Assembly (NCBI RefSeq): GCF_900142955.1
Contig: NZ_FRCP01000006.1
Coordinates: 186,001 to 250,000 of the forward strand
DNA from: Anaerosporobacter mobilis DSM 15930
Lineage (GTDB): Bacteria; Bacillota; Clostridia; Lachnospirales; Lachnospiraceae
DNA: 64,000 nucleotides
Direction: 5' to 3'
Below the pieces are notes generated by a model that had not been told where the DNA came from, searched no databases, and saw only the letters and a program-made list of their open reading frames with translations. The position numbers and the translations under genes are program-made. This document shows, piece by piece, positions 1 through 9,683 of this stretch. Every line of letters begins with the position of its first letter. Within the stretch, counting starts at the first letter, position 1.

Positions 1-19
1 CTCCTTGTATATTATTCTT

Positions 20-832
20 CTAATATTGTTCTATATTAATATCTTTTGTTTGTTCTACATCACAAGGTAAAATCGTATTGGCAAATACTTTGAATTTCTC
101 AGCACCATCACTTACGAAGAACTTATGATCCGTTACTGTTTCTGTTCTATCACTTTCAATACCGTTTTTCTCTAACATTTCCTTTAACGATTTTGCTGTT
201 TCGAAAGCTGGGTTTACTAAGGTGACCCCTTCACCAGCTACTTTTTGTAGCGTATCTCGAATCAAAGGATAGTGTGTACAACCAAGTACTAACGTATCTA
301 TATTATATTCTTTTAGGGATTGTAGATATCTACCTGCTATCTCTACGGTAACACTATCCTCTAACAGCCCTTCCTCTACTAAAGGTACGAATAGAGGACA
401 CGCCTTACCATGTACTTGTACCTCTGGATTCCTTTGACTTAAAAACTCTTCATAGATTCCACTTCGTATGGTAGCTTCTGTCGCAATAATGCCGATTTTT
501 CCATTCTTCGTTGAAGCTGCTGCTGCTTTCGCACCCGGTTTCACTACACCGATTACAGGTATATCACTCTCTTCTTTCACAATATCAAACGCTAATGCAC
601 AAGCAGTATTACATGCTATAACAATAGCTTTCACTTCTTTTGTCTTAAGGAATTTAACAATCTGTCTTGCATATGTTATAACCGTTTCCTTTGACTTACT
701 GCCATAAGGGACGCGAGCTGTGTCACCAAAATAAACGATCCTCTCATTCGGTAATTGTTTCATTATCTCACGTACAACAGTCAATCCGCCCACACCAGAA
801 TCAAATACGCCTATTGGAGCATTCTTATCCAT
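20..832 (-). CDS. murI: Glutamate racemase
   Basis: Interconverts L- and D-glutamate in the cytoplasm, supplying D-Glu for peptidoglycan. The 270-residue protein has the family's usual length. The N-terminal DSGVGG motif (residues 11-16) and the two catalytic cysteines in ACNTA (C74) and GCTHYP (C185) are present, so it should be active. An AGGAGG site lies a few bases before the ATG. The next gene upstream on the same strand is ddl, also in cell-wall precursor synthesis; the roughly 90-bp gap contains small hairpins. Confidence 0.96.
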   Translation of the reverse strand: MDKNAPIGVFDSGVGGLTVVREIMKQLPNERIVYFGDTARVPYGSKSKETVITYARQIVKFLKTKEVKAIVIACNTACALAFDIVKEESDIPVIGVVKPGAKAAAASTKNGKIGIIATEATIRSGIYEEFLSQRNPEVQVHGKACPLFVPLVEEGLLEDSVTVEIAGRYLQSLKEYNIDTLVLGCTHYPLIRDTLQKVAGEGVTLVNPAFETAKSLKEMLEKNGIESDRTETVTDHKFFVSDGAEKFKVFANTILPCDVEQTKDINIEQY

Positions 833-922
833 GATCTTTCCTCCTAATAACCAGCCTTTACCACAGCCTGCAAACTTTGGGCCGTAGGCACAAATTTGCG
901 TATGAAAGATTTATCTTTCACA

Positions 923-1984
923 CTAGTCTCCTTTTCTCGAATAAGCAGATTGAATCATTTTCTCAATTAATGTTTTCTTACTAATACCTCTTGCTTCCCA
1001 TAACATTGGATACATACTAATTCCAGTAAAGCCTGGTAAGGTATTAATCTCATTGAACACAACATCATTCGTATCTTTTTCAACGAAGAAATCGACTCTA
1101 GATAATCCATATCCATCAACTGCCTTGAATATGCGAACTGCTGATTCACGTATCTTTTCTTCTACATCTTTTGGGATTTCAGGTGAAATTATTGTTTTGG
1201 ATTCCGCATTATGATATTTGGCTTCATAATCATAGAAGTCTGCTGCTGCAAGAATCTCTCCTACACCAGAAGCTTTTGGTTCACTACCACCAAGAATCGC
1301 ACATTCTATTTCTCTACCAATGATTGTTTTCTCTACTAATACTTTACGATCATGTTTTATTGCTTCTTGTAAACCAGTAACTAACTCGTCACGGTCATGT
1401 GCCTTTGACACTCCCTGTGAAGAACCTGCATTAGAAGGTTTTACAAACACAGGATACTTAAGTTTCTCTTCAACATTTGCTATTACCTTATCAATATTCT
1501 TCATGTCACTCTTTAATACTGCAACATATTCCGCCTGACGAATATTCAATGTATCAACAACTATTTTCGTATATAATTTATCCATAGAAATACTAGATGC
1601 TAAGACGCCGCAACCTACATATGGAATACCTGATAATTCAAGTAAACCTTGTATCGTACCATCTTCCCCATTAAGACCGTGTAAAACTGGGAATACAACA
1701 TCAATAGCTATTCTCTCTACTTTATTATCTTTAATAACTAGGATACCTTTATGTGAAGCATCTGGAGATAATACTGCATTATCTTTACTGTTATACCATT
1801 CACCAGATGTTATCTGCTTAGTAGAATCAACTCTTAACCATTTACCTTCTTTTGTTATACCTATCAATACAAGATTATAGGCATCTGTATCAATATTTTC
1901 AATGACTGTTACTGCCGATACACAAGATACTTCATGTTCTGAGGATTTTCCGCCAAAAATTACTGCTATGCTTTTCTTACTCAT
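923..1984 (-). CDS. ddl: D-alanine--D-alanine ligase
   Basis: ATP-grasp enzyme that joins two D-alanines for the peptidoglycan stem peptide. The N-terminus has the VIFGGKSSEHEVS motif and the middle has the VGCGVLASSISMDK segment; FNEINTLPGF near the C-terminus holds metal ligands. The reading frame is open 17 codons further upstream, but family proteins begin at MSKKSIAVIFGG and an AGAAGGGATAAGG site precedes that ATG, so the start at 1984 (353 residues) is preferred. It lies upstream of murI on the same strand, probably co-transcribed. Confidence 0.95.
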   Translation of the reverse strand: MSKKSIAVIFGGKSSEHEVSCVSAVTVIENIDTDAYNLVLIGITKEGKWLRVDSTKQITSGEWYNSKDNAVLSPDASHKGILVIKDNKVERIAIDVVFPVLHGLNGEDGTIQGLLELSGIPYVGCGVLASSISMDKLYTKIVVDTLNIRQAEYVAVLKSDMKNIDKVIANVEEKLKYPVFVKPSNAGSSQGVSKAHDRDELVTGLQEAIKHDRKVLVEKTIIGREIECAILGGSEPKASGVGEILAAADFYDYEAKYHNAESKTIISPEIPKDVEEKIRESAVRIFKAVDGYGLSRVDFFVEKDTNDVVFNEINTLPGFTGISMYPMLWEARGISKKTLIEKMIQSAYSRKGD

Positions 1985-2129
1985 ATGCCTTATCCCTTCT
2001 CTTTTCTTTTCTAAACTTAAAATACCCGTTGTCAAATTCCCATATAAAATCTAGTAGATCACGAACCTTTTCACAACAAACTACTACAACTAGTATTATA
2101 CACTATCTTATTACAGATATATAGTGTTT

Positions 2130-2810
2130 CTACTTGTTTATATTAAAAATATCTTCGATTATTTCTACTATTTTAAAACGATACGAAATTTTCGTTGATT
2201 GGTCAGTATACAAGGATTCATATTCTCTTGTAGTTAACAAATCTTCAAGCTGTTTCTTAGAGTTATCTGGGACAACCGAATATGTCTGGTCTACAAAACA
2301 AAGTGGCGGATACATCACACACCACCAATTCTTTCCTTCTGCCGCTCCAATGTCAATACGTAACGCTTCATACATCCCTGCTGGGAATGTTAAATCCTTA
2401 TATACTTTGGTAGGAAACATACAATCTGCAAGATACACATGTACATCGTAATCATATCCTTCTTTCTCAATGACCTCCAATGCTACTTTACGTATGTCAT
2501 TCAATTTCTCTTCTATTAATTTTTCTGCATCAACTTTATTCTTTGCACTTGCGAATGTAGTACTAAACTTCTTCACCACTTCATCTTTAACTTTCAACTT
2601 CAATTTCTGATCAGCCTCATCATCACTATTGGCTAATACATGTAATCGAATAATCTTTTCTGAGATTCCTTCTGTAATCTCCTTGGCACTCGTTGTATGT
2701 ATTGAGAAATCGATCACAACGAATACTAAATAGCACAAGATAATTAGTAGCGCATATCTTTTCCATGTATGTTCCTGTTTTTGATTTTTTTGTTTTTGTT
2801 TTCTACTCAT
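2130..2810 (-). CDS. spoIIR: Stage II sporulation protein R
   Basis: SpoIIR is the forespore-made secreted signal that activates the SpoIIGA protease, which processes pro-sigma E in the mother cell. This 226-residue protein has a basic N-terminus, one hydrophobic segment (about residues 17-36, RYALLIILCYLVFVVIDF) and the characteristic IIRLHVLANSD motif that opens the family domain. A longer frame begins 20 codons upstream, but GGAGGAG sits at correct spacing before the ATG at 2810. The gene marks the organism as a spore former. Confidence 0.93.
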   Translation of the reverse strand: MSRKQKQKNQKQEHTWKRYALLIILCYLVFVVIDFSIHTTSAKEITEGISEKIIRLHVLANSDDEADQKLKLKVKDEVVKKFSTTFASAKNKVDAEKLIEEKLNDIRKVALEVIEKEGYDYDVHVYLADCMFPTKVYKDLTFPAGMYEALRIDIGAAEGKNWWCVMYPPLCFVDQTYSVVPDNSKKQLEDLLTTREYESLYTDQSTKISYRFKIVEIIEDIFNINK

Positions 2811-2886
2811 AATACTCCTCCAATAAATTTCTATAGTCAGAGTATTACCTTCTAGAAAACCAATATACATATTTTACCATTTTTAT

Positions 2887-3567
2887 CTATGAAAGTTGAT
2901 TAGAAGCACTTATAATTTTACCGATTGTCATCGCTTGATTGTAGATATGATCTTTCACATTATTCTTTGCCAATTCTATATTTGATTCTAGTATATTCTT
3001 TGCTATTGATTCATGTTCTACCACTAGTTTACCATATACGTCTTTATCCTTAAGATATTCCACACGATAACGATACATCTGTTCACGTAGATTATTCAAT
3101 GTTTGAATCAACCTAGTATTCCCTGTTGCTTCATAAATCACCATATGGAATTTTTCATCCATCTCAGCCATCTCTGTTAGATTCTTTCCATGAATCGCTA
3201 CTTTAAATGTCGCTAATGTTGCTTCTAATTCATCAGCTTGCGCTTTCGTTATTTTCTTACAAGCAAGTTCAACTGCAAGTTCTTCAAGCGCACAACGCAC
3301 CTCAAGTACATCGTTTAGGTCCTTTTCAGTAATTCTTGCAACTTCTGCACCCTTTCTAGGTACCATAATTACAAGCCCTTCTAACTCAAGCTTACGGATT
3401 GCCTCACGAATTGGTGTTCTACTAACCCCAAGACGATCCGCAAGTTGAATCTCCATTAATCTCTCACCCGGTTCTAATTCACCTTTTAATATAGCTTGTC
3501 TTAATGTATTAAATACCACATCTCTTAGTGGTAGATATTCATTCATCGTGACTTTTAAATCATTCAT
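2887..3567 (-). CDS. GntR-family regulator, FadR/FCD subfamily
   Basis: Cytoplasmic transcription regulator of 226 residues. The N-terminal winged helix (about residues 12-75) carries GERLMEIQLADRLGVSRTPIREAIRKLE, the classic GntR recognition region, shown here in two parts: ERLMEIQLADRLGVS then RTPIREAIRKLE. The C-terminal all-helical FCD domain (about 85-220) normally binds a small carboxylate, often with a metal. The ligand cannot be read from sequence. The start follows ispE by 6 bp, so the two genes are probably one transcript, yet no substrate-specific partner gene is adjacent. Confidence 0.88.
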   Translation of the reverse strand: MNDLKVTMNEYLPLRDVVFNTLRQAILKGELEPGERLMEIQLADRLGVSRTPIREAIRKLELEGLVIMVPRKGAEVARITEKDLNDVLEVRCALEELAVELACKKITKAQADELEATLATFKVAIHGKNLTEMAEMDEKFHMVIYEATGNTRLIQTLNNLREQMYRYRVEYLKDKDVYGKLVVEHESIAKNILESNIELAKNNVKDHIYNQAMTIGKIISASNQLS

Positions 3568-3573
3568 CTGGAT

Positions 3574-4449
3574 TTACCCCCTTTTTCTATTGAATATATC
3601 CGTCAAATAAATCTGTTTCGCTTTTCCCTGTATCTTTAACTGATAAAATGCTTTCTTTGCTAAATTCAAATCCTCAAAAATACCAAACACAGTCGGTCCA
3701 CTTCCACTCATAAGTGCATTCATTGCACCAAATTCGATCATTGTATCTTTAATTTCCTGTATTACCGGATATTTATCTATTGTGACACTTTCTAAAACGT
3801 TACTTAACCGATTCGTAACTCCACATAAATCCTTTGAATTAATTGCTTCCATAATTCCATCAATATCCGGATGATTCGTCCGTTCATCAAGTATTAGATT
3901 CTCATAAACATACTTCGTTGATACGTTAATTGGTGGCTTTGCTATTAGAACATAGGCTTTTGGCATAGGAGCCAATGGCGTAAGTACCTCTCCGATTCCT
4001 TCTGATAACGCAGTTCCTCCAAGTATACAATATGGTATATCCGCCCCCAACTTCACTGCACGTTGCATCAAGTCCGTAGTAGTTAATTTAAGTTGGAATA
4101 ATCGATTCATGCCCGTAAGAGCTGCTGCTGCATCTGAACTACCTCCAGCTAACCCTGCTGCTACAGGAATATGCTTTTGCAGTTCTACATAGATTCCCTG
4201 TTTTATATTAAATTCTTCTTTAAGCATTTGGATTGCGCGATACACTAAATTATTCTCATTGGTTGGCAGATAAGAAAGATTCGTCTTGATAATAATTTCA
4301 TCTTTGTTTAATTTCTTCATATTAAGCTTGTCATACAAGCGAATAGTCTGCATAATCATACGTACTTCATGGTAGCCATCCTCTCGTTTTCCAAGGACAT
4401 CAAGACCCAAATTTATCTTAGCATAAGCCTTTAACATTATCGTATTCAT
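3574..4449 (-). CDS. ispE: 4-diphosphocytidyl-2-C-methyl-D-erythritol kinase
   Basis: GHMP-family kinase that phosphorylates CDP-methylerythritol in the MEP route to isoprenoids. The 291-residue protein shows the N-terminal KINLGLDVLGKREDGYHE segment, the ATP-binding PVAAGLAGGSSDAAA loop (about residues 95-109) and the C-terminal MSGSGPTVFG motif. GAGGAG precedes the ATG at normal spacing. The MEP product feeds the prenyl chain needed by the demethylmenaquinone genes at 38.6-40.5 kb and by undecaprenyl phosphate synthesis. Confidence 0.95.
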   Translation of the reverse strand: MNTIMLKAYAKINLGLDVLGKREDGYHEVRMIMQTIRLYDKLNMKKLNKDEIIIKTNLSYLPTNENNLVYRAIQMLKEEFNIKQGIYVELQKHIPVAAGLAGGSSDAAAALTGMNRLFQLKLTTTDLMQRAVKLGADIPYCILGGTALSEGIGEVLTPLAPMPKAYVLIAKPPINVSTKYVYENLILDERTNHPDIDGIMEAINSKDLCGVTNRLSNVLESVTIDKYPVIQEIKDTMIEFGAMNALMSGSGPTVFGIFEDLNLAKKAFYQLKIQGKAKQIYLTDIFNRKRG

Positions 4450-4655
4450 TTCTACTCCTCAGCAGTTTAGTTCACTTTATTCACACTTATCTCACACTTG
4501 TATCTTGTATACATAACATTATACACATCAGTATATAAAATTGCAAGCTCCATCAAATTCCCCTCAAATAATAGAAATTTATGCCGATATTAATATTATA
4601 TAACTATTAATTAGCTTTTCAAAATGAAAAATATTTATTCAAGGAGGAATCTAAC

Positions 4656-5315
4656 ATGAGTGTAAATGGAATTACATCATCACAAACTTATACTGCTGCA
4701 TCTGCTTCTACCTCTTCAACGGCAACTGCAAACAAAAAAACAAACGACAATAAAACCAGCCAAAACAATAACTCTGGTGCTGTATATGAAAAATCTACAT
4801 CAGGCCAACAAAAAACCTACACTACTGACACTGAAATGGTTTCAAAACTCAAAGCTGATGCTGAGAGACGTACCATGCAGCTACGCTCACTTGTAGAAAA
4901 ATTATTGTTAAAACAAGGTAGTAGCTATACTATCGCAAGTGATGAAGATATGTATAAGCTATTACGTGAAGGTAATCTTGAAGTAGATGCAAAGACAGCT
5001 GCACAAGCTAAGAAAGATGTTTCAGAGGACGGGTACTGGGGAGTTGAACAAACCTCAGATAGAATTGTCTCCTTCGCCAAAGCATTATCTGGTGGAGATC
5101 CTAATAAAGCAGATGAGATGATCACCGCATTTATCAAAGGATTTAAGGATGCCACTAAGGCATGGGGAGATAAACTTCCTGATATCAGTCAACGCACATA
5201 CGATGCAACAATTGATAAATTGAACAAGTGGAAGAACGGTAGTGAAGGCTCCTCTATGGAATCTCAGACTTCATCAGAAGTATTAAATCAAGCTTCACAA
5301 TCTACAATTAAGTAA
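4656..5315 (+). CDS. Conserved protein of unknown function, Ser/Thr/Asn-rich N-terminus
   Basis: A 219-residue protein preceded by AAGGAGGAAT. Residues 1-50 are low-complexity and rich in Ser, Thr and Asn, without an obvious signal peptide or lipobox. Residues about 65-195 form a helical domain including a DEDMYKLLREG stretch and a Trp-containing GYWGVEQTSDRI segment. I recognise this only as a clostridial-type conserved protein; the N-terminus resembles flagellar-associated or surface proteins, but that is a guess. It is convergent with the SipL-like gene and shares a terminator with it. Confidence 0.7.
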   Translation: MSVNGITSSQTYTAASASTSSTATANKKTNDNKTSQNNNSGAVYEKSTSGQQKTYTTDTEMVSKLKADAERRTMQLRSLVEKLLLKQGSSYTIASDEDMYKLLREGNLEVDAKTAAQAKKDVSEDGYWGVEQTSDRIVSFAKALSGGDPNKADEMITAFIKGFKDATKAWGDKLPDISQRTYDATIDKLNKWKNGSEGSSMESQTSSEVLNQASQSTIK

Positions 5316-5317
5316 AG

Positions 5318-5366
5318 AACAAAGGCTTTTAGATAGGTTGATTAACCTCCTCTAAAAGCCTTTGTT
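5318..5366. terminator. Bidirectional terminator between convergent genes
   Basis: Near-perfect inverted repeat AACAAAGGCTTTTAGA / TCTAAAAGCCTTTGTT separated by about 17 bases. It lies between the convergent 219-residue gene and the SipL-like gene, and the A/T runs in the stem could serve both directions. Confidence 0.8.
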
Positions 5367-5374
5367 ATGTCTTA

Positions 5375-6943
5375 CTATAAAATAGCGTCTACCGCCTTCA
5401 CAATCAAAATCTTATCTCCTACTTTGATACTCTCTTGCTCTAATTGATTGATTTCTTTAATTGTATCAACTGTAGTATAGTATTTCTTAGCAATTGACCA
5501 TAAGGAATCATTGGCCTTAGCAATATATCCAACTACGCTTGGCATCTCCTGTAGCTTAGCAAAGTCAATATCATGCTCTGCTACCTCAGTAATGATAGGT
5601 TCTGCAATACGATCAAAGACAATTGTAGCTAAATTAACACCAGCTTTCACTTCAACCTCATCACTATCAAGAAGAATAACACTGATTGACTCAAGATTCG
5701 GTTTCACATCAAAGTAACTGTTGTTACCCATTTGTTTTACTTCGATGGTTTGTGTAAATGGAATCATCCCCTTGATAGAGCTTAGTGGTTTGCGGTCCTC
5801 ATCAGAAATATACATAACTTGAACTTCAATCACACCATCTACTTCAATTCCTCCATCTACGACTTGCATCTCATCCACCTTCACACTACCGTAAGCATTG
5901 CAGATTTGCATAATACCTGGCTGTACATCTGACTTCTTAATGCGATCTGTTATTCTAGCTTTGCTGTTATTCTTAACAAGGAGGTTCTCATAGAAAGCAT
6001 CTTTGAAGGTAGGCACTACATCTTTGGCAGTTGAATAGACATCACATAATATCTCAAGTTCGTCTTCTTCGTAAGCCTTAATATCTAGATTAAGCACCAC
6101 TTCAAGATCTATGACTCTTTCTTCTCCATCTGCATCTGGTTTAACTTCGATATCCTTACTACTGATGGTAATATCAATATCAGGTATCATCTCCTCTAAG
6201 CAACCATTGCAATCGATACTACCACTGAATGGCACATCTGTTTCTATGTATTGGATTGGGTGTTCCTCGTCCTCAGAAGCATATAGAACGAATAACATCA
6301 ACTCACCTTTTAAACTAATCTTTTCATCTTGCATGCGAATGTCTGTGTTTCTTAGATCAACTTCACTATATAAGATTTCGAATATATTTGGCTTATTCGA
6401 TGGGATTGAAATCTCATCCTTGATGCGGAATGTATCTTTTTTATTTACTGCAATTTGCGTTATGTTCATCTGTTTCGTTTTACTCTGTAGATTGCTATCA
6501 CCTTCAACAGCGATTGCGGTTTCCTCATCGTACACATCTTCTGCTGCGAATACGAAGGATACGATTGCCTTAACGCTTACTTTTCTAGAATTAATAAGAC
6601 CTGTATTCAAATCTTCTAATTCCCATTTCACGATGATATTATCTTCTGCACAAGCCTCATCCATATTGATACTTTCTTCAAATGGTATCTCTCCCGAAAG
6701 ATGATGGACTGGTCTTGTATCCTCTTCACTAATATAGAGAATATTGAACTGTAGGGCACCTTTAACCATTAGCTTACCATTCATGGGTTTAATTTCATAA
6801 ATTATTATATTGCCTTGCTCTTTAATCATGCTTGAAATATCTGGTTTTACATCCGGAACATTAAAATCATCATCGAGTGTTAACTGTACACTGCTTTTAC
6901 ATTTTAATTTATTCATATGGATATTCTTTTTTAGTAGCTCCAC
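5375..6943 (-). CDS. SPOCS (DUF3794) repeat protein with C-terminal LysM, SipL-like
   Basis: Likely spore-coat or cortex morphogenetic protein of 522 residues. It contains repeated SPOCS-type segments (about residues 30-115, 170-260 and 320-425) and a C-terminal LysM domain (about 470-515, with AKANDSLWSIAKKYYTTVD). This architecture matches SipL of Clostridioides difficile, which binds SpoIVA; the assignment is by architecture. An upstream ATG exists in frame, but AAGGAGG lies directly before the GTG at 6943 and family proteins start at ELLKKNIHMNKL, so GTG is preferred. Confidence 0.82.
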   Translation of the reverse strand: MELLKKNIHMNKLKCKSSVQLTLDDDFNVPDVKPDISSMIKEQGNIIIYEIKPMNGKLMVKGALQFNILYISEEDTRPVHHLSGEIPFEESINMDEACAEDNIIVKWELEDLNTGLINSRKVSVKAIVSFVFAAEDVYDEETAIAVEGDSNLQSKTKQMNITQIAVNKKDTFRIKDEISIPSNKPNIFEILYSEVDLRNTDIRMQDEKISLKGELMLFVLYASEDEEHPIQYIETDVPFSGSIDCNGCLEEMIPDIDITISSKDIEVKPDADGEERVIDLEVVLNLDIKAYEEDELEILCDVYSTAKDVVPTFKDAFYENLLVKNNSKARITDRIKKSDVQPGIMQICNAYGSVKVDEMQVVDGGIEVDGVIEVQVMYISDEDRKPLSSIKGMIPFTQTIEVKQMGNNSYFDVKPNLESISVILLDSDEVEVKAGVNLATIVFDRIAEPIITEVAEHDIDFAKLQEMPSVVGYIAKANDSLWSIAKKYYTTVDTIKEINQLEQESIKVGDKILIVKAVDAIL

Positions 6944-7034
6944 AAAAAATCCCTCCTTGTCTTCTATCACTAACATATGTTATCAACATTTATAATATGA
7001 CCTATTAACTTATGTAATTTGGAATTAACCTTTG

Positions 7035-7439
7035 TTATTTGAATACTACTCTCTTATCTATTTTCTCAGTCTTAACTACTATATAGGGATGGGTTACTAC
7101 CTCTGATACTGATTCTGCTTCTTCTGGACCAATTAAGTCTGTATCAAAGTAAATTGCATTACTAGTTAGGAATACTTCATTCACTGCAATACTATATCCT
7201 CCTGTTGGTTTTGCTCCATATCCAACAATTATATAGAGATAATCTTCACTCTTGAACGTCATCTTAAATGCTTCTGCTTTCTTCTCAGTGATCAATGACA
7301 TCAATTCTTCTGGCACGTCAGCATCTTCCACTACTGTAAATTCCAGATCTTTAATCTTCTTAACATCCGCTTTCTCAGATTTACAACCTGTTAATATAAT
7401 CGTAATTAGGCATATCAAAAGTAAACTTAGTCTTTTCAT
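7035..7439 (-). CDS. PrcB-like lipoprotein
   Basis: Predicted lipoprotein of 134 residues. The N-terminus has a signal sequence ending in the lipobox LTGC, after which the mature protein begins. The region from about residue 35 to the end, including GYGAKPTGGYSI and a terminal KTEKIDKRVVF strand, resembles the PrcB C-terminal domain found with the PrtP/PrcA protease complex of Treponema and in many Firmicutes lipoproteins. The start at 7439 is chosen because it gives a complete signal peptide; 14 upstream in-frame codons would precede it. No partner protease is adjacent. Confidence 0.75.
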   Translation of the reverse strand: MKRLSLLLICLITIILTGCKSEKADVKKIKDLEFTVVEDADVPEELMSLITEKKAEAFKMTFKSEDYLYIIVGYGAKPTGGYSIAVNEVFLTSNAIYFDTDLIGPEEAESVSEVVTHPYIVVKTEKIDKRVVFK

Positions 7440-7576
7440 CAATATACCTTGGCACTGGTTTCCTTTCAACCATGTCCTCATAAATTATCTCCTAGGTTTA
7501 TCAGTTATTATATCTTATGTATGGTTTATCAAAAACATGTATAATTTTTGCTCTGTATTGAAACTCTGTACTAAAA

Positions 7577-7659
7577 AAAGACACTCTTTAATGATTTACG
7601 TAGATTCACTCACGAACCTATCCGTGAGTGCATCCACATATAACCTAAAGAATGTCTTT
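7577..7659 (-). terminator. Long 83-base hairpin downstream of pgcA
   Basis: The two arms pair over nearly their whole length: AAAGACATTCTTTAGG... with ...ATTAAAGAGTGTCTTT, capped by CACTCACG/CGTGAGTG. On the minus strand it ends in TTTTTTT, so it can terminate pgcA transcription. It is longer than most intrinsic terminators and could be a repeat element reused as one. Confidence 0.7.
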
Positions 7660-7738
7660 AATTTATAGTAAAATATTTTAATGACTGTTCTGAGCCAATC
7701 TCGAAGAACATACCGTTTTCCTCGATGTAGCGTACTTA

Positions 7739-9472
7739 TTACATGCGATCAATCATCGCTAATACTTCTTTACCAAGTGCTGCTGATTTTGCATTGGCAT
7801 CCTCTAATGATGTGCCAACAATACCATAGTAGAACTTAACTTTTGGTTCCGTACCAGATGGTCTTACACAAAGCCAAGCGTTGTCACTTAAGTCATAATA
7901 TAATACGTTTGAAGAAGGAAGTCCTGTTGGTTTTACTTCTCCTGTAGTTAAATCTCTAATCGTATCAAGTTTGTAATCTCTTGCTGATAATACTTTATAT
8001 TCACCAACTTGTGTAGGTGGATTTGTTCTTAATGTATTCATTATTTGCTGAATCTTCTCTAAACCTTCGATTCCCTTCATAGTTACAGCTTGCACGTCAT
8101 CTTTATAGTAACCATAACGGTCATATAATTCAACTAAGGCATCCCAAAGTGTCATACCTTTTGTCTTGTAGTATGCTGCTGCTTCACAAAGTGCCATTGT
8201 TGCTACAATCGCATCTTTATCTCTTGCATGTGTTCCAATTAGACAACCATAGCTTTCTTCGAAACCAAATAAATAAGTTCCGTTATTGTTGTTTTCAAAT
8301 CCAAGAATTTGTTGTCCGATGAATTTGAAGCCGGTTAATACTTCAATTAAATTAATACCATAGTATTTTGCAATTGCATCTGCCATGTTGGAAGTTACAA
8401 TCGTCTTGATTAGTGCACCATCAGCTGGAAGCGAACCATCTTTCTCTTTTCTTTGACTGATTTCATAATCAGCAAGTAAACAGCCTGACATATTACCTGT
8501 CATAGGAATGTACTCACCTGATTTTGTATCCTTCACATATACACCTAAACGGTCTGCATCTGGATCTGTTGCAAGCACAAGATCAGCATCTTTTTCTTTC
8601 GCAAGCTTTAATGCTAAGGTAAATGCTTCTTCCGCTTCTGGGTTTGGATAGCTTACTGTTGGAAATTCTCCGTCTGGTAACTCTTGTTCTGGTACTACAT
8701 ATACGTTATCAAAACCAATTTCTTTTAATACACGTCTTGCAGGAATGTTACCTGTTCCATGTAAAGGTGTATATACGATTTTGATTTGATCTGCTACTTG
8801 TTTAATACAATCTTCGTGAATAACTTGTTTCTTTAATTCCGCAATATAAGCATCATCAATCTCCGCACCGATTACTTCATATAATCCTGCTTCCTTTGCA
8901 TCATTCTTATCCATAGTTTTTACAGTATTGTAATCAGTTACCGCTTTAACTTCATCCATAATACCGTTATCATGTGGAGGTGTAATTTGTGCGCCATCTT
9001 CCCAATATACTTTATAGCCATTATATTCTGGTGGATTATGACTTGCTGTGATGTTAATACCTGCAATACAGTTTAATTTTCTAACTGCAAAGGATAATTC
9101 AGGCGTAGGTCTTAGTGATTCGAAAACATATGCTTTAATTCCATTTGCACATAAGCAAAGTGCAGCCTCATCTGCGAATTCTGGTGACATACGTCTTGAA
9201 TCGTATGCAATTGCCACACCCTTATTAGCGAAGCCAGCTTTGATTATGTAATTTGCCAACCCCTGTGTTGCTTTACGTACTGTATACATATTCATTCGGT
9301 TTGTACCTGCACCAATAATACCTCTTAAACCTGCAGTACCGAATTCTAGCTCCGTATAGAATCTTTCCTTAATTTCTTTCTCATCCTCTTTGATTGAAAG
9401 TAACTCTTCTTTTGTCTTTGCATCAAAGTAAGGGTTGTTTAACCATTCTTCATATAACTTCTTGTAGTCCAT
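7739..9472 (-). CDS. pgcA: Phospho-sugar mutase (alpha-phosphoglucomutase type)
   Basis: Interconverts glucose-1-phosphate and glucose-6-phosphate, linking glycolysis to UDP-glucose and polysaccharide synthesis; phosphomannomutase activity is possible. The 577-residue alpha-D-phosphohexomutase has GTAGLRGIIGAGTNRMN near residue 50, the phosphoserine loop TASHNPPEYNGYK, the metal loop DPDADRLG, the sugar loop GFEESYG and the phosphate loop RPSGTEPKVKFY. The first ATG abuts AGGAGG with no spacer, so the second ATG at 9472, six bases after it, is chosen. Confidence 0.92.
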   Translation of the reverse strand: MDYKKLYEEWLNNPYFDAKTKEELLSIKEDEKEIKERFYTELEFGTAGLRGIIGAGTNRMNMYTVRKATQGLANYIIKAGFANKGVAIAYDSRRMSPEFADEAALCLCANGIKAYVFESLRPTPELSFAVRKLNCIAGINITASHNPPEYNGYKVYWEDGAQITPPHDNGIMDEVKAVTDYNTVKTMDKNDAKEAGLYEVIGAEIDDAYIAELKKQVIHEDCIKQVADQIKIVYTPLHGTGNIPARRVLKEIGFDNVYVVPEQELPDGEFPTVSYPNPEAEEAFTLALKLAKEKDADLVLATDPDADRLGVYVKDTKSGEYIPMTGNMSGCLLADYEISQRKEKDGSLPADGALIKTIVTSNMADAIAKYYGINLIEVLTGFKFIGQQILGFENNNNGTYLFGFEESYGCLIGTHARDKDAIVATMALCEAAAYYKTKGMTLWDALVELYDRYGYYKDDVQAVTMKGIEGLEKIQQIMNTLRTNPPTQVGEYKVLSARDYKLDTIRDLTTGEVKPTGLPSSNVLYYDLSDNAWLCVRPSGTEPKVKFYYGIVGTSLEDANAKSAALGKEVLAMIDRM

Positions 9473-9683
9473 ATCCATCCTCCTATAATTTATGAAAACC
9501 TCATAATTCGTTATGCAACCTGCTAGTAACTAACGATGGTATAGTGGCGTGAGTATCGTCAGTATCAACAAGTATATATTTTATTTAATGACATTTTCTC
9601 CGTATTTTCGTAAAATTTTCGAACCGTTTTGATTATATCATGTTTACCCACAGTTTTCTAGACGTAAATCTGTATTTTTCAAA

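Noticed and set aside
6111..6704. 197-codon plus-strand frame opposite the SipL-like gene
   Set aside because: It is a shadow of the minus-strand coding sequence, with Ser/Ile-rich composition and no ribosome-binding site.
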